DNA from: Micromonospora marina | GTDB lineage: Bacteria > Actinomycetota > Actinomycetes > Mycobacteriales > Micromonosporaceae | Direction of reading: 5' to 3' | Length of the DNA: 64,000 nt | Assembly: GCF_900091565.1 (NCBI RefSeq) | Contig: NZ_FMCV01000015.1 | Coordinates: 1 to 64,000 of the forward strand | In this document: positions 1-8,199 of the stretch, in pieces | Position numbering within the stretch: position 1 is the first letter of the stretch | Layout: every line of letters starts with the position of its first letter | Translations under genes and position numbers: made by a program | Notes under the pieces: model-generated | What the model saw: the letters and a program-made list of their open reading frames with translations, nothing else | What the model was told of the DNA's origin: nothing | Databases searched by the model: none

Positions 1-316
1 CGGTACCGATGTAGTTGTGGCCCAGCTGCAACGCCTCACGCAGCGACAACTCCAGCACCTTCTTGGCCCGCGGCGTGAACGGGATATGCCCGCTCGGCGC
101 CTGCTGACCCTGACCGATGATCTCCTCAACCTGCTGACGCACGCCCTCCAAAGAGATACCAAGACTCTCCAGGGCCTTAGCCGCAACACCCTCACCCTCA
201 TGGATCAGGCCCAGCAGGATGTGTTCCGTACCGATGTAGTTGTGGTTGAGCATCCGGGCCTCTTCCTGGGCCAGGACGACAACCCGTCGCGCTCGGTCGG
301 TGAACCGCTCGAACAT
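1..316 (-). CDS. clpC: ClpC AAA+ unfoldase, N-terminal part (cut by window edge)
   Basis: Only about 105 N-terminal residues lie in the window. They form the Clp_N double repeat: the first half contains AQEEARMLNHNYIGTEHILL, and HNYIGT recurs near the window edge. ClpC is the Hsp100 partner of ClpP and feeds unfolded or tagged proteins into the protease in the cytoplasm; the Clp_N domain docks adaptors and substrates. The ATG at 316 follows GAGGAG and GAGGG-like purines. Downstream of lsr2 on the same strand, as in mycobacteria (lsr2-clpC1), but separated by about 500 bp, so it probably has its own promoter. Confidence 0.95.
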   Translation of the reverse strand, partial: MFERFTDRARRVVVLAQEEARMLNHNYIGTEHILLGLIHEGEGVAAKALESLGISLEGVRQQVEEIIGQGQQAPSGHIPFTPRAKKVLELSLREALQLGHNYIGT

Positions 317-601
317 GCCCTCGTGCTCCTCACGTGCCGTGCGCCTTGATGGTCAGATCTCGGCGGGGCCGGTGCGCGGACGTCCGGGACGGGCGTCCGT
401 GCCTCCTTACTCTATCGCCGCGGACCGTCTCCGCTGAGGTCGTGTGCCTCCGCGAATGACCGTTCCGACGTCGTTTCTGCCAACCGTCCACGCTCAGGAG
501 GTGTTCCGGGGCCCCTGCCTGTACGCGCAGAGCGAAATTCGACCGGCGCCCGAACGGTCGGTCGAGTGGCCCGGAGGCGGCGCCGATGCGTCCGCCGGGG
601 C

Positions 602-643
602 CGTCCACAGCCTGTGGATGAAATCTCCACCACCTGTGGACAA
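602..643. promoter_or_regulatory. Cluster of DnaA-box-like motifs
   Basis: TGTGGACAA at 635-643 is the exact complement of TTGTCCACA, the actinobacterial DnaA box. CGTCCACA (602-609) and TGTGGATG (613-620) are near matches. The motifs form two dyads: CCACA-GCC-TGTGG, and TCCAC-CACCT-GTGGA at 626-640. This is not an origin context (no dnaA, dnaN or AT-rich unwinding region nearby), so a DnaA titration or regulatory site is only a possibility. Confidence 0.4.
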
Positions 644-760
644 CCGCCCCGGGCGGGGATTTCTTCCCGGCCGGGGCGCCTCCTTCGCCGGATGGGCCGG
701 ACCGGACATCCGGCACCAAAGGGACGGCGGGGCGCATTCGTGACCCCGAACGGAAGCGGC

Positions 761-795
761 GACGCCGGCCCGGAGTGGCACTCCGGGCCGGCGTC
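761..795 (-). terminator. Hairpin terminator downstream of lsr2
   Basis: GACGCCGGCCCGGAG at 761-775 pairs perfectly with CTCCGGGCCGGCGTC at 781-795, giving 15 bp around a 5-base loop whose outer bases can also pair. It begins about 25 bases past the lsr2 stop codon. There is no U-run, as is common for terminators in high-GC actinomycetes. Confidence 0.75.
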
Positions 796-819
796 GCGTC
801 GCCAGTGACGAGGGTGGGG

Positions 820-1170
820 TCAGTGCCCCGCCTTCGCGTGGTACTCGTCCACGATCTCCTGCGGGATCCGGCCCCGATCGGAGATGTCCTTGCCGGCCTT
901 CTTGGCCCACTCGCGGATGGCCCGGTTCTGCTCACGGTCGGCGGTCGCGCCGCCTCGGCCCCGAGCGGCCCGGCCACCGACGACCACACCCCCGCGACCG
1001 ACCTTCGTTCCGTTCGCGACGTACGGCGCGAATACGTCGCGCAATTTGCCGGCGTTGGATGCGGAGAGGTCGATCTCGTACTGCACGCCGTCGAGCGCGA
1101 ACTTGACGGTCTCGTCAGCGTCCCCGCCGTCCAGGTCATCGACCAGCTTGTGAATGATCTGCTTGGCCAC
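820..1170 (-). CDS. lsr2: Lsr2 nucleoid-associated silencer
   Basis: A 116-residue H-NS-like protein that bridges and silences AT-rich DNA. It begins VAKQIIHKLVDDLDG, the typical Lsr2 N-terminal oligomerisation domain. The C-terminal DNA-binding segment carries IREWAKKAGKDISDRGRI; the RGR minor-groove hook is intact. GTG at 1170 is chosen because AAAGGA lies about 9 bases upstream, while an upstream in-frame ATG at 1200 would add non-family residues. It sits between lysS and clpC as in M. tuberculosis Rv3596c-Rv3598c. Having its own promoter and a strong terminator suggests a single-gene transcript. Confidence 0.97.
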   Translation of the reverse strand: MAKQIIHKLVDDLDGGDADETVKFALDGVQYEIDLSASNAGKLRDVFAPYVANGTKVGRGGVVVGGRAARGRGGATADREQNRAIREWAKKAGKDISDRGRIPQEIVDEYHAKAGH

Positions 1171-1194
1171 GTCCCACATTCCTTTCGAGCAGGG

Positions 1195-1249
1195 TTGCAC
1201 TCCTGCAATACACCGAGCACGATAACCCGACCGGCGCTTGCCGCGTCAA
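1195..1249 (-). promoter_or_regulatory. lsr2 promoter and leader dyad
   Basis: On the minus strand, TTGACG (1244-1249) and GTTATC (1221-1226) are separated by 17 bp, a good -35 element with a fair -10. The leader then contains TTGCA-GGAG-TGCAA (1195-1208), a small dyad that could be a binding site or hairpin. lsr2 follows from 1170. Confidence 0.55.
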
Positions 1250-1290
1250 TAGGACGGGGTAACGAGCCGGAGAAGGTTTGCGGGGAGCGC

Positions 1291-2799
1291 CTACTCGGGC
1301 CGGACCAACGGGAACAGGATCGTTTCCCGAATTCCGAGGCCCGTCAGTGCCATCAGCAGCCGGTCGATTCCCATTCCCATGCCGCCGGACGGCGGCATTC
1401 CGTACTCCATGGCCCGGAGAAAGTCCTCGTCCAGTCGCATCGCCTCGTCGTCGCCGCGCGCCGCGAGCTGCGCCTGGGCCACCAGCCGCTCCCGCTGCAC
1501 GACCGGGTCGACCAGCTCCGAGTACGCGGTACCCAGCTCGAATCCCAGCACGTAGAGGTCCCACTTCTCGGCCAGGCCCGGCTCGCTGCGGTGAGCCCGG
1601 GTCAACGGGCTGGTCTCCTCCGGGTAGTCCATGACGAACGTGGGCGCCTGAAGGGACGGCACGACCAGCTCCTCGAACAACTCCTCGGCCAGCTTGCCCG
1701 GTCCCCACTTCGGGTCGACGGAGAGACCGACCTTGTCCGCGTACTCGACCAGGCGCGCCCTTTCGGTGCGGACGGTGACCTCCTCACCGAGCGCTTCGGA
1801 AAGAACACCGAACAGCGTCACCGACCGCCACTCGCCGCCGAGATCGAACTCACGCCCGTCGGCGTGGGTCACCACCGTCGAGCCGGAGACCGCCACTGCG
1901 GCCCGCTGTACGAGATTTCGGGTCAGCTCGGCCATCGTCTGGTAGTCGCCGTACGCCTGGTACGCCTCCAGCATCGCGAACTCGGGCGAGTGCGAAGAGT
2001 CGATGCCCTCATTACGGAAGTTGCGGTTGATCTCGAAGACGCGGTCCACGCCACCGACCACGGCGCGCTTGAGAAACAGTTCCGGCGCGATTCGCAGATA
2101 CAGATCCGTGTCGAGCGCATTGCTGTGGGTCACGAATGGGCGGGCCGCCGCGCCACCGTGCAGCAGTTGCAGCATCGGCGTCTCGACCTCGAGGAAGTCC
2201 TGACCGTGCAGGGTGTCGCGGAGGCTGCGAACGGCGGTGGCCCGGGTGCGGACCATCTGCCGGGCCTGCGGGCGGACCACCAGGTCCACGTAGCGCTGGC
2301 GGACCCGGGCCTCCTCGCTGAGCGGCTTGTGCGCCACCGGCAGCGGACGCAGCGCCTTGGCGGTCACCGCCCACTCCTCGGCGAGAACGGACAGCTCGCC
2401 GCGCCGGCTGGTGATCACCTCGCCGGTCACGCCGACGTGGTCGCCGAGGTCGACCAGGCGCTTCCAGTCCGCCAGCCGCTCGGCGCCGACCCGGTCCAGC
2501 GAAAGCATCGCCTGGACCTCGGTGCCGTCACCGTCCCGGAGCGTCGCGAAGCAGAGCTTGCCGGTGTTGCGGATGAAGATCACCCGCCCGGTGACCGACA
2601 CCCGGTCGCCGGTGGCGGTGTCGGTCGGCAGGTCGCCGTAGCGCTCCCGCAACCGCGCGAGCGTGGTGGTCCGCGGGAAACCCACCGGGTACGGCTCGAC
2701 TCCCTCGGCGAGCATCCGGTCCCGCTTCTCCCGGCGGACCTTCATCTGCTCGGGAAGGTCGTCGGCGGGATCTGTTGGCAGGGCGTTCTGCTCGGTCAC
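1291..2799 (-). CDS. lysS: Lysyl-tRNA synthetase, class II
   Basis: A 502-residue class II LysRS that charges tRNA-Lys. An N-terminal OB anticodon-binding domain (VSVTGRVIFIRNTGKLCF) is followed by the catalytic core with motif 2 (FEINRNFRNEGID) and the C-terminal motif 3 glycine-rich stretch (GMGMGIDRLLMALTG). The start is GTG at 2799, preceded by GAGGAA at 7 bases; a longer ATG frame would add an unrelated N-terminus. Position next to lsr2 matches mycobacterial gene order. Nothing is unusual in length or motifs. Confidence 0.97.
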   Translation of the reverse strand: MTEQNALPTDPADDLPEQMKVRREKRDRMLAEGVEPYPVGFPRTTTLARLRERYGDLPTDTATGDRVSVTGRVIFIRNTGKLCFATLRDGDGTEVQAMLSLDRVGAERLADWKRLVDLGDHVGVTGEVITSRRGELSVLAEEWAVTAKALRPLPVAHKPLSEEARVRQRYVDLVVRPQARQMVRTRATAVRSLRDTLHGQDFLEVETPMLQLLHGGAAARPFVTHSNALDTDLYLRIAPELFLKRAVVGGVDRVFEINRNFRNEGIDSSHSPEFAMLEAYQAYGDYQTMAELTRNLVQRAAVAVSGSTVVTHADGREFDLGGEWRSVTLFGVLSEALGEEVTVRTERARLVEYADKVGLSVDPKWGPGKLAEELFEELVVPSLQAPTFVMDYPEETSPLTRAHRSEPGLAEKWDLYVLGFELGTAYSELVDPVVQRERLVAQAQLAARGDDEAMRLDEDFLRAMEYGMPPSGGMGMGIDRLLMALTGLGIRETILFPLVRPE

Positions 2800-2890
2800 G
2801 GCACGCTTCCTCAGGCCTTGGGGACATCGCGGGGTCAGCACATGAGCGTACTCAAGCGCCGTGGCGGGCGTTACGGGATAACTGCCCGCC

Positions 2891-3612
2891 ATGACCGACC
2901 CCACTGCGGCGCTCTCGTTCGGCGTGGCCGCGGCCGAGTACGACCGTTTCCGTCCCCGCTATCCGGAGGCGGCGCTGCGCTGGACGGGCTGCACGCCGCG
3001 CGGGTGGTGGACCTCGGCGCCGGCACCGGCATCCTGACCCGGGGACTGCTGGCGCCGACCGGGCCGGTGGCGTACGTCGCACCCGTGGAACCGGATCCGG
3101 GGATGCGGGCGCAACTGGCCCATTCCGGTGGCGTTCTACGCGGTGGTGTCGGTCGCGGTGATCTGCCGGGCGGCCAGGTTGACGCTCACCACGGGCCCCG
3201 CCACGCCTGGCACGACGGCGCTCGCCGGCAGCGCCGAGGCGGTGCCGCTGCCGGACGCGTCGGCGGACGCGGTGCTGGTCGGGCAGGCCTACCACTGGTT
3301 CGACCGGGAGCGGGCGCACGCCGAGGTGGGCCGCGTGCTGCGCCCGGGCGGCACGTTCGCGCCGGTCTGGAACATCAGGGACGGGCGGGTCGGCTGGGTG
3401 GCCGAGCTGAGCCGGATCGCCCACCTCGGTGACGACGCCGGCGACATGACCCAGCGGTACGCGGACTTCGGCGCCGCCTTCACCGAGTTCGCGCACGCCA
3501 CCACGCTCACGAAGGACGAGGTGGTGGGCGTGCTGCACACCCTGTTCGTACTGGCTGACCGCCGACGCGGGCGAGCAGCGGCGGGTCGACGCGGAGCTGA
3601 CCGAGCTGTTAA
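2891..3612 (+). pseudogene. Broken class I SAM-dependent methyltransferase
   Basis: An intact start (MTDPTAALSFGVAAAEYDRF) reads in one frame. From about 2980 the homologous sequence (RVVDLGAGTGILTRGLL, motif I) continues in a second frame. After about 3200 the rest (VLVGQAYHWFDRERAHAEVG, VLRPGGTFAPVWN) is back in the first frame. Near 3545 the tail (SYWLTADAGEQRRVDAELTE) moves to the third frame. About 80 extra bases at roughly 3121-3200 have no counterpart in the family. So there are at least three lesions, and the gene is dead unless there are sequencing errors. The 3' end runs into a palindromic repeat. The family resembles YcgJ/UbiE-like small methyltransferases of unknown substrate. Confidence 0.8.
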
Positions 3613-3660
3613 GAAGGGGCCCTTCCTCTACCGGAGGCGTTAATAGGGGGCCCTTCCTTA
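3609..3660. repeat. Two-unit AAGGGGCCCTT palindromic repeat, copy A
   Basis: TTAAGAAGGGGCCCTTCC, then a CTCTACCGGAGGC spacer, then GTTAATAGGGGGCCCTTCC. The same two-unit arrangement with the same spacer recurs at 61453-61508. It lies between the convergent broken methyltransferase and coaX, and could fold into hairpins acting as a bidirectional terminator. It also truncates the natural 3' end of the methyltransferase. Confidence 0.75.
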
Positions 3661-3664
3661 CACC

Positions 3665-4423
3665 TCAGACGTTGCGGTCGTAGACCATCCGCAGGCCGAT
3701 CAACGTGATCATCGGCTCGTGGTGGGTGATGGTGTGGCACTCGCCGAGCACCAGCGAGGCCAGGCCGCCGGTCGCGATGACCGCCTTCACGCCGCCCAAC
3801 TCCTCGGACATCCGCTCGACGATCCGGTCCACCTGGCCGGCGAAGCCGAAGTAGAGCCCGGCCTGGAGGCACTCGACCGTGTTCTTGCCGATCACCGAGC
3901 GCGGGCGGGTCGCCTCCACCTTGCGCAGCTGGGCGGCGCGGGCGGCCAGCGCGTCGAAGGAGATCTCGATGCCGGGCGCGAACGCCCCGCCGAGGAACTC
4001 CCCCCGGCTGCTGACCAGGTCGAAGTTGGTGGTGGTGCCGAAGTCCACGACGATCGACGGCCCGCCGTAGAGCGTGTACGCGGCGAGCGTGTTGACGACC
4101 CGGTCGGCGCCCACCTCCTTCGGGTTGTCGATGGCGAGCTGCACGCCGGTCCGGACGCCCGGCTCGACGATCACGCTGGGCAGGTCGGCGTAGTACCTGT
4201 CGAGCATGGTGCGCAACGAGCGCAGCGCGGCCGGCACCGTCGAGCAGGCGGCCACGCCGGTGATCTCCACGGCGTCCCCGGCGAGCAGTCCGCGGAACAT
4301 CAGGCCCAGCTCGTCCGCAGTGGAACGGGCATCGGTCTTGATCCGCCACGAATGCACCAGCTTGTCGCCGTCGAAGGTCGCCAGCACGGTGTTCGTGTTT
4401 CCGATGTCGATGCAGAGCAGCAC
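3665..4423 (-). CDS. coaX: Type III pantothenate kinase
   Basis: A 252-residue CoaX (ASKHA fold) that phosphorylates pantothenate, the first committed step to CoA. The N-terminal phosphate loop MLLCIDIGNTNTV, the GADRVVN motif near residue 104 and the second phosphate motif IVVDFGTTTNFD are all intact. It starts 9 bases after the nadC stop on the same strand, so it is the last gene of a NAD/CoA biosynthesis run. Actinobacterial CoaX is often redundant with type I CoaA, which is not in this window. Confidence 0.96.
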   Translation of the reverse strand: MLLCIDIGNTNTVLATFDGDKLVHSWRIKTDARSTADELGLMFRGLLAGDAVEITGVAACSTVPAALRSLRTMLDRYYADLPSVIVEPGVRTGVQLAIDNPKEVGADRVVNTLAAYTLYGGPSIVVDFGTTTNFDLVSSRGEFLGGAFAPGIEISFDALAARAAQLRKVEATRPRSVIGKNTVECLQAGLYFGFAGQVDRIVERMSEELGGVKAVIATGGLASLVLGECHTITHHEPMITLIGLRMVYDRNV

Positions 4424-4432
4424 AGCGGCAGC

Positions 4433-5329
4433 CTAGACGTCGCGCAGGTCGAGGGCGATGTCCAGGATCGGCGACGAGTGCGTGAGCGCGCCGACCGAGA
4501 GGAAGTCGACGCCCGTCGCGCCGTACTCGGCGGCCATGGGCAGCGTCAGCCCGCCGGTGGCCTCCAGCTCCGCCCGGTCACCCACCGACGCCACCACCTC
4601 GCGCAGCTGCGCCGGGGTCATGTTGTCCAGCAGCAGGAACCGGGCGCCCGCCTCGACCGCCTCCACCGCCTCGGCCGGCGTGTCCACCTCGACCTGCACC
4701 GCGACGTCGGGGAACGCCTCCCGGACCCGGCGGAACGCGGCAGCGATCCCGCCCGCGGCGACCTTGTGGTTGTCCTTGATCATGGCGACGTCGTACAGGC
4801 CCATCCGCTTGTTGGTGCCGCCACCGGCCCGGACCGCGTACTTCTCCAGCGCCCGCAGGCCGGGCGTGGTCTTGCGGGTGTCCAGCACCGTCGCCTTCGT
4901 GCCGGCCAGCGCGTCGGCCCAGGCCCGGGCGTGCGTCGCCACCCCGGACATGCGGGACAGCAGGTTCAGCGCCGTCCGCTCGGCGGTCAGCAGCAGCCGG
5001 GTCGGCCCGGTCACGGTGGCCAGCACGTCGCCGCGCGCCACCCGCTGCCCGTCGTGCGCGACAAATGAGACCTCGACCGTACGCCCCGCGCCGGTCACCT
5101 CGCCGACCAGCTCGAACACGGCGGCGGCGACGGGCAGCCCGGCCACCACGCCGTCGGCGCGCGCCACCAGGTCGCCCGTGTCGTGCTGCTCGTCCGGGAT
5201 GGTGGCCACGCTCGTGACGTCGAGGAAGCCGGGCCCCAGATCCTCGTGCAGCGTGTCGACGACGACCTGCCGGACCCGCTCCGGGTCCAGGCCGCCGTCC
5301 CGCAGCGCCCGCTCCGTCGGCTCCCTCAT
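4433..5329 (-). CDS. nadC: Quinolinate phosphoribosyltransferase
   Basis: A 298-residue NadC converting quinolinate and PRPP to nicotinate mononucleotide. The family signature TRKTTPGLRALEKYAVRAGG and the substrate-binding IKDNH are present. ATG at 5329 is chosen because AAAGGAGG lies 8 bases upstream; the frame could be extended but without support. 46 bases after nadB and 9 bases before coaX, so one transcript is likely. nadA (quinolinate synthase) is not in the window. Confidence 0.97.
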   Translation of the reverse strand: MREPTERALRDGGLDPERVRQVVVDTLHEDLGPGFLDVTSVATIPDEQHDTGDLVARADGVVAGLPVAAAVFELVGEVTGAGRTVEVSFVAHDGQRVARGDVLATVTGPTRLLLTAERTALNLLSRMSGVATHARAWADALAGTKATVLDTRKTTPGLRALEKYAVRAGGGTNKRMGLYDVAMIKDNHKVAAGGIAAAFRRVREAFPDVAVQVEVDTPAEAVEAVEAGARFLLLDNMTPAQLREVVASVGDRAELEATGGLTLPMAAEYGATGVDFLSVGALTHSSPILDIALDLRDV

Positions 5330-5375
5330 CAGCTGTGCCTCCTTTGTTCGCGACTGCGGGGCTCGCAAGACCGGC

Positions 5376-7073
5376 TCACTCCTCGCGCTCACGGGATTCC
5401 CAGCGCTCGGCCACAAGCCCGTCCGTGCCCACCTCGGCCACCAGGTGGCCCAGCCACCTCTCGTCGGCCGTAGGGAAGTCCTCCCGCCAGTGGCAGCCCC
5501 GCGTCTCCTGGCGCGCGTACGCGGCCGCGACCAGCGTCGACGCCACTGTCAGCAGGTTCGTCGCCTCCCAGTCGGCGGTACGCGGCACGCCCCGGCCCGC
5601 ACCCAGCCCGGTGAGCGTGGCGGCGGTGGCCTCCAGCGTCCGCGCCGACCGGAGCACGCCCGCGCCCCGGGTCATCGCCCGTTGCAGCTCCGCCGTGCCC
5701 GTCGCCGGCACCAGCGCGCCCGGACCACCCACCCAGGCACCGGTCTCTGCCGGGCGGGCCTGCTCGGGCAGCCCGGCGGCGATGTCCTCGGCGATCCGGC
5801 GGGAGAAGACCAGCCCCTCCAGCAGCGAGTTGCTGGCGAGCCGGTTGGCGCCGTGCACGCCGGTGCAGGCGACCTCGCCGCACGCGTACAGGCCGGGGAT
5901 GGAGGTACGGCCGCGCAGGTCGGTCCGGACGCCGCCGGAGGCGTAGTGCGCGGCCGGCGCGACCGGGATCAGGTCGGTCGCCGGGTCCACGCCGATGGCC
6001 AGGCAGGACGCCACGATGGTGGGAAACCGCCGGGCCAGGAAGTCGCCGCCCAGGTGCCGGGCGTCCAGGAACACGTGCTCGGCGCCGGACGCGAGCAGCA
6101 CCCGGTGGATGCCCTTCGCGACCACGTCCCGGGGAGCCAGCTCGGCCAGCTCGTGCTGACCGACCATGAACCGCTTGCCGTCGCCGTCGACTAGGTGCGC
6201 GCCCTCGCCGCGCAGCGCCTCGGAGACCAGCGGCTGCTGGGCCAGCCCCGCCCCCGGTCCGCCGGGCGGCACGATCAGCGCGGTCGGGTGGAACTGGACG
6301 AACTCCACGTCGGTGACCGCCGCGCCGGCGCGCAACGCCAGCGCCACCCCGTCCCCGGTGGAGACCGCCGGGTTGGTGGTGGCGGCGAAGACCTGCCCCA
6401 TCCCGCCGGTGGCAAGCACCACCGCCCGGCCGAGGATCGCGCCGACGCCGTCCTCGCTGCCCTCGCCGAGCACGTGCAGCGTGATGCCGCAGGCCGGGCC
6501 GAGCCCGCCCGGACCGTCGCCGGGAGCGCGCAGCAGGTCCAGTACGAGGGCGTGCTCGACCAGCCGGATCCACGGGTCGCGGCGGACCGCGTCGTGCAGC
6601 GCCCGCTGCACCTCCGCGCCGGTGGCGTCGCCGCCGGCGTGCACGATCCGGTCGGCCCGGTGGCCGCCCTCCCGGGTCAGCATCAGCGACCCGTCCGGGT
6701 TGCGGTCGAACTCCGCCCCGATCCGCATCAGCTCGCGCAGCCGGGTCGGGCCCTCGGCCACGAGCGCGCGGACCGCCGCCGGGTCGCACAGGCCGACGCC
6801 GGCGACCTGCGTGTCGTACGCGTGCGCGTCCGGGGTGTCCGCCGGATCAAGTACGGCGGCGATCCCGCCCTGCGCCCAGCGGGTGGAGCCCTCGTCCATG
6901 TCGACCTTGGTGACCACCGTGACGTGCAGGCCCGCCTCGCGCAGGTGCAGCGCGGCGGTCAGCCCGGCCACGCCGGAGCCGACCACGATCACGTCTGTCG
7001 TCTCCACCCAGCCGGGGGCCGGTGCGGCGAGCAGCCGGGGCAGCGCCGGCAGGTCGACGGTCGGTAGGTCCAT
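5376..7073 (-). CDS. nadB: L-aspartate oxidase
   Basis: A 565-residue flavoprotein that oxidises L-aspartate to iminoaspartate for NAD synthesis. The FAD-binding dinucleotide fold (VIVVGSGVAGLTAALHL) lies near residue 30, followed by the substrate region GSTRWAQGGIAAV and the C-terminal FAD end GEVACTGVHGANRLASNSLL. ATG at 7073 is used; the frame also opens at a TTG 12 bases upstream, and there is no clear ribosome site for either. It precedes nadC in an apparent operon with coaX; nadA must lie elsewhere. Confidence 0.95.
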   Translation of the reverse strand: MDLPTVDLPALPRLLAAPAPGWVETTDVIVVGSGVAGLTAALHLREAGLHVTVVTKVDMDEGSTRWAQGGIAAVLDPADTPDAHAYDTQVAGVGLCDPAAVRALVAEGPTRLRELMRIGAEFDRNPDGSLMLTREGGHRADRIVHAGGDATGAEVQRALHDAVRRDPWIRLVEHALVLDLLRAPGDGPGGLGPACGITLHVLGEGSEDGVGAILGRAVVLATGGMGQVFAATTNPAVSTGDGVALALRAGAAVTDVEFVQFHPTALIVPPGGPGAGLAQQPLVSEALRGEGAHLVDGDGKRFMVGQHELAELAPRDVVAKGIHRVLLASGAEHVFLDARHLGGDFLARRFPTIVASCLAIGVDPATDLIPVAPAAHYASGGVRTDLRGRTSIPGLYACGEVACTGVHGANRLASNSLLEGLVFSRRIAEDIAAGLPEQARPAETGAWVGGPGALVPATGTAELQRAMTRGAGVLRSARTLEATAATLTGLGAGRGVPRTADWEATNLLTVASTLVAAAYARQETRGCHWREDFPTADERWLGHLVAEVGTDGLVAERWESREREE

Positions 7074-7134
7074 GAGCACAGTCAACCCGAAGCGAACTCG
7101 GCTCGGGCGCGGGGGGCGTGACGAGTGCGCCCGG

Positions 7135-8028
7135 CTACCTCGTCCGGCGCGGGAGGGCGGCCGGTCCGCCGCCCTTGAGCGAGGTGGTCACCGTCCGGTC
7201 GCTGAGCCACAGGTAGCAGCGCACGCCCCGGTCGCCGACCGCCCAGCGACCCGCCGCGGGCGGGCGGACCACCACGTCGCTGCGGTAGCGCACGGAAGCG
7301 TCGGCGGGCACTCCCGCGTACCGGGCGATCACGCCGAAGCAACCGTCGTAGAGCGGCACCCAGTCCTCCGGCTTCTTCGGATACGGGCGGTCCGGCGCGG
7401 CCCACACCCCGACGAACTCGGCGTCGTGCGCCACTGTGCAGTCGACCGGGGTGAGCCGCTGCACGCGGCCCGCGTCCCGCCCGGTGCGCTGGCAGCCGAG
7501 CCGGAGCGGGGACGGCGACTTGAGCGCGTCGCGCAGGCTGCCCGTCCGGGTGACCACGGTGGCCGCCGCCTCGACAGTGGTCAGCTCGGTCAGGTCACAC
7601 CGGTACCAGCGGGAGCCGGCCGTCCAGCCCGCGCCCGTCGGCACCGCCACCGCCAGCCGGAGTCGCCCGGCACGCCAGTCGTCACCCACGTACCCGGTGG
7701 CCCGCTTGTCGCAGTCGGCGAACGCGGTACGCAGCTCGGGTGAGGTGAGCGGCGGCGGCGTGGACCGGTCGGCGGCGAACGCACCGACATGCACGGTCTC
7801 CACCCGGTGCGGCAGCTCGCAGTCGACCGGCGCGTACGCGTTCAGGCCGACGCTCGCTGTGAAGTCGGCGACCTGGCAGACTCCGGCGGCCGGGGTGAAC
7901 GGCCCGGGGGCCGCCATCGCGGCCCAGTCGTCGGTGAGGTCGCCGTCCAGCCCGCCGGCGTCGGCACAGCCGGTCAGGGCGGCGCTCGCGACCATCGCGG
8001 CGACCAGGAAGCTCATCGCACGGCGCAT
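7135..8028 (-). CDS. Septum-formation-family lipoprotein
   Basis: A 297-residue exported protein. MRRAMSFLVAAMVASAALTGC is a clear lipobox with Cys21. Two repeats of the Septum_form type follow: PVDCELPHRVETVHVG near residue 80 and PVDCTVAHDAEFVGVWA near 200, each with a Cys-x4-His pair. ATG at 8028 has GGGAGG 5 bases upstream. The family is named after an actinobacterial protein linked to septation, but its biochemical role is unknown. It lies between panD and nadB on the same strand, 61 bases before nadB, perhaps cotranscribed. Confidence 0.8.
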   Translation of the reverse strand: MRRAMSFLVAAMVASAALTGCADAGGLDGDLTDDWAAMAAPGPFTPAAGVCQVADFTASVGLNAYAPVDCELPHRVETVHVGAFAADRSTPPPLTSPELRTAFADCDKRATGYVGDDWRAGRLRLAVAVPTGAGWTAGSRWYRCDLTELTTVEAAATVVTRTGSLRDALKSPSPLRLGCQRTGRDAGRVQRLTPVDCTVAHDAEFVGVWAAPDRPYPKKPEDWVPLYDGCFGVIARYAGVPADASVRYRSDVVVRPPAAGRWAVGDRGVRCYLWLSDRTVTTSLKGGGPAALPRRTR

Positions 8029-8132
8029 CGCGGCCTCCCCCAGCCGACGACCGTCGATCCCCGACGGTCCGCCCAGGGTAGCCGAAAATGACCTTCCGGT
8101 GACAGACCGCTTTCCCGCCCGTCCGCCCCGCC

Positions 8133-8199
8133 GATCTTGCCCTAACCGCCCCCGCGGACCTGACAACAGAGGCGACAAGGGGGCCGAAACTGCAAGATC
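8133..8199. repeat. 67-bp palindromic element ending panD
   Basis: The outer arms GATCTTGC (8133-8140) and GCAAGATC (8192-8199) are perfect complements. Inside, GCCCCC (8148-8153) pairs with GGGGGC (8179-8184). The panD stop codon (8198-8200) lies in the right arm, so the element defines the end of the protein and may also act as its terminator. It resembles the GATC-ended 55-bp elements elsewhere in the window but has different arms. Confidence 0.65.

Larger units (their letters stand above)
317..819. other. Gene-free region between lsr2 and clpC
   Basis: No convincing gene is seen here; open frames are GC artefacts. It should hold the clpC promoter: on the minus strand a TAGAGT -10-like hexamer lies at about 408-413. 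At 602-643 there are three DnaA-box-like words arranged as two small dyads (separate entry). At 761-795 there is the strong hairpin that follows lsr2. Confidence 0.6.

Noticed and set aside
1..245. Direct repeat GTACCGATGTAGTTGTGG at 3-20 and 228-245
   Set aside because: It is the internal duplication of the Clp_N domain (both copies encode HNYIGT), not a mobile repeat.
602..643. Replication origin
   Set aside because: Only three DnaA-like words, no dnaA/dnaN/gyr genes, no AT-rich unwinding stretch.
775..3432. An 885-codon plus-strand frame across lsr2, lysS and the methyltransferase
   Set aside because: It is a GC-driven antisense shadow of lysS and lsr2; only its last part overlaps real methyltransferase sequence, and that in a broken gene.
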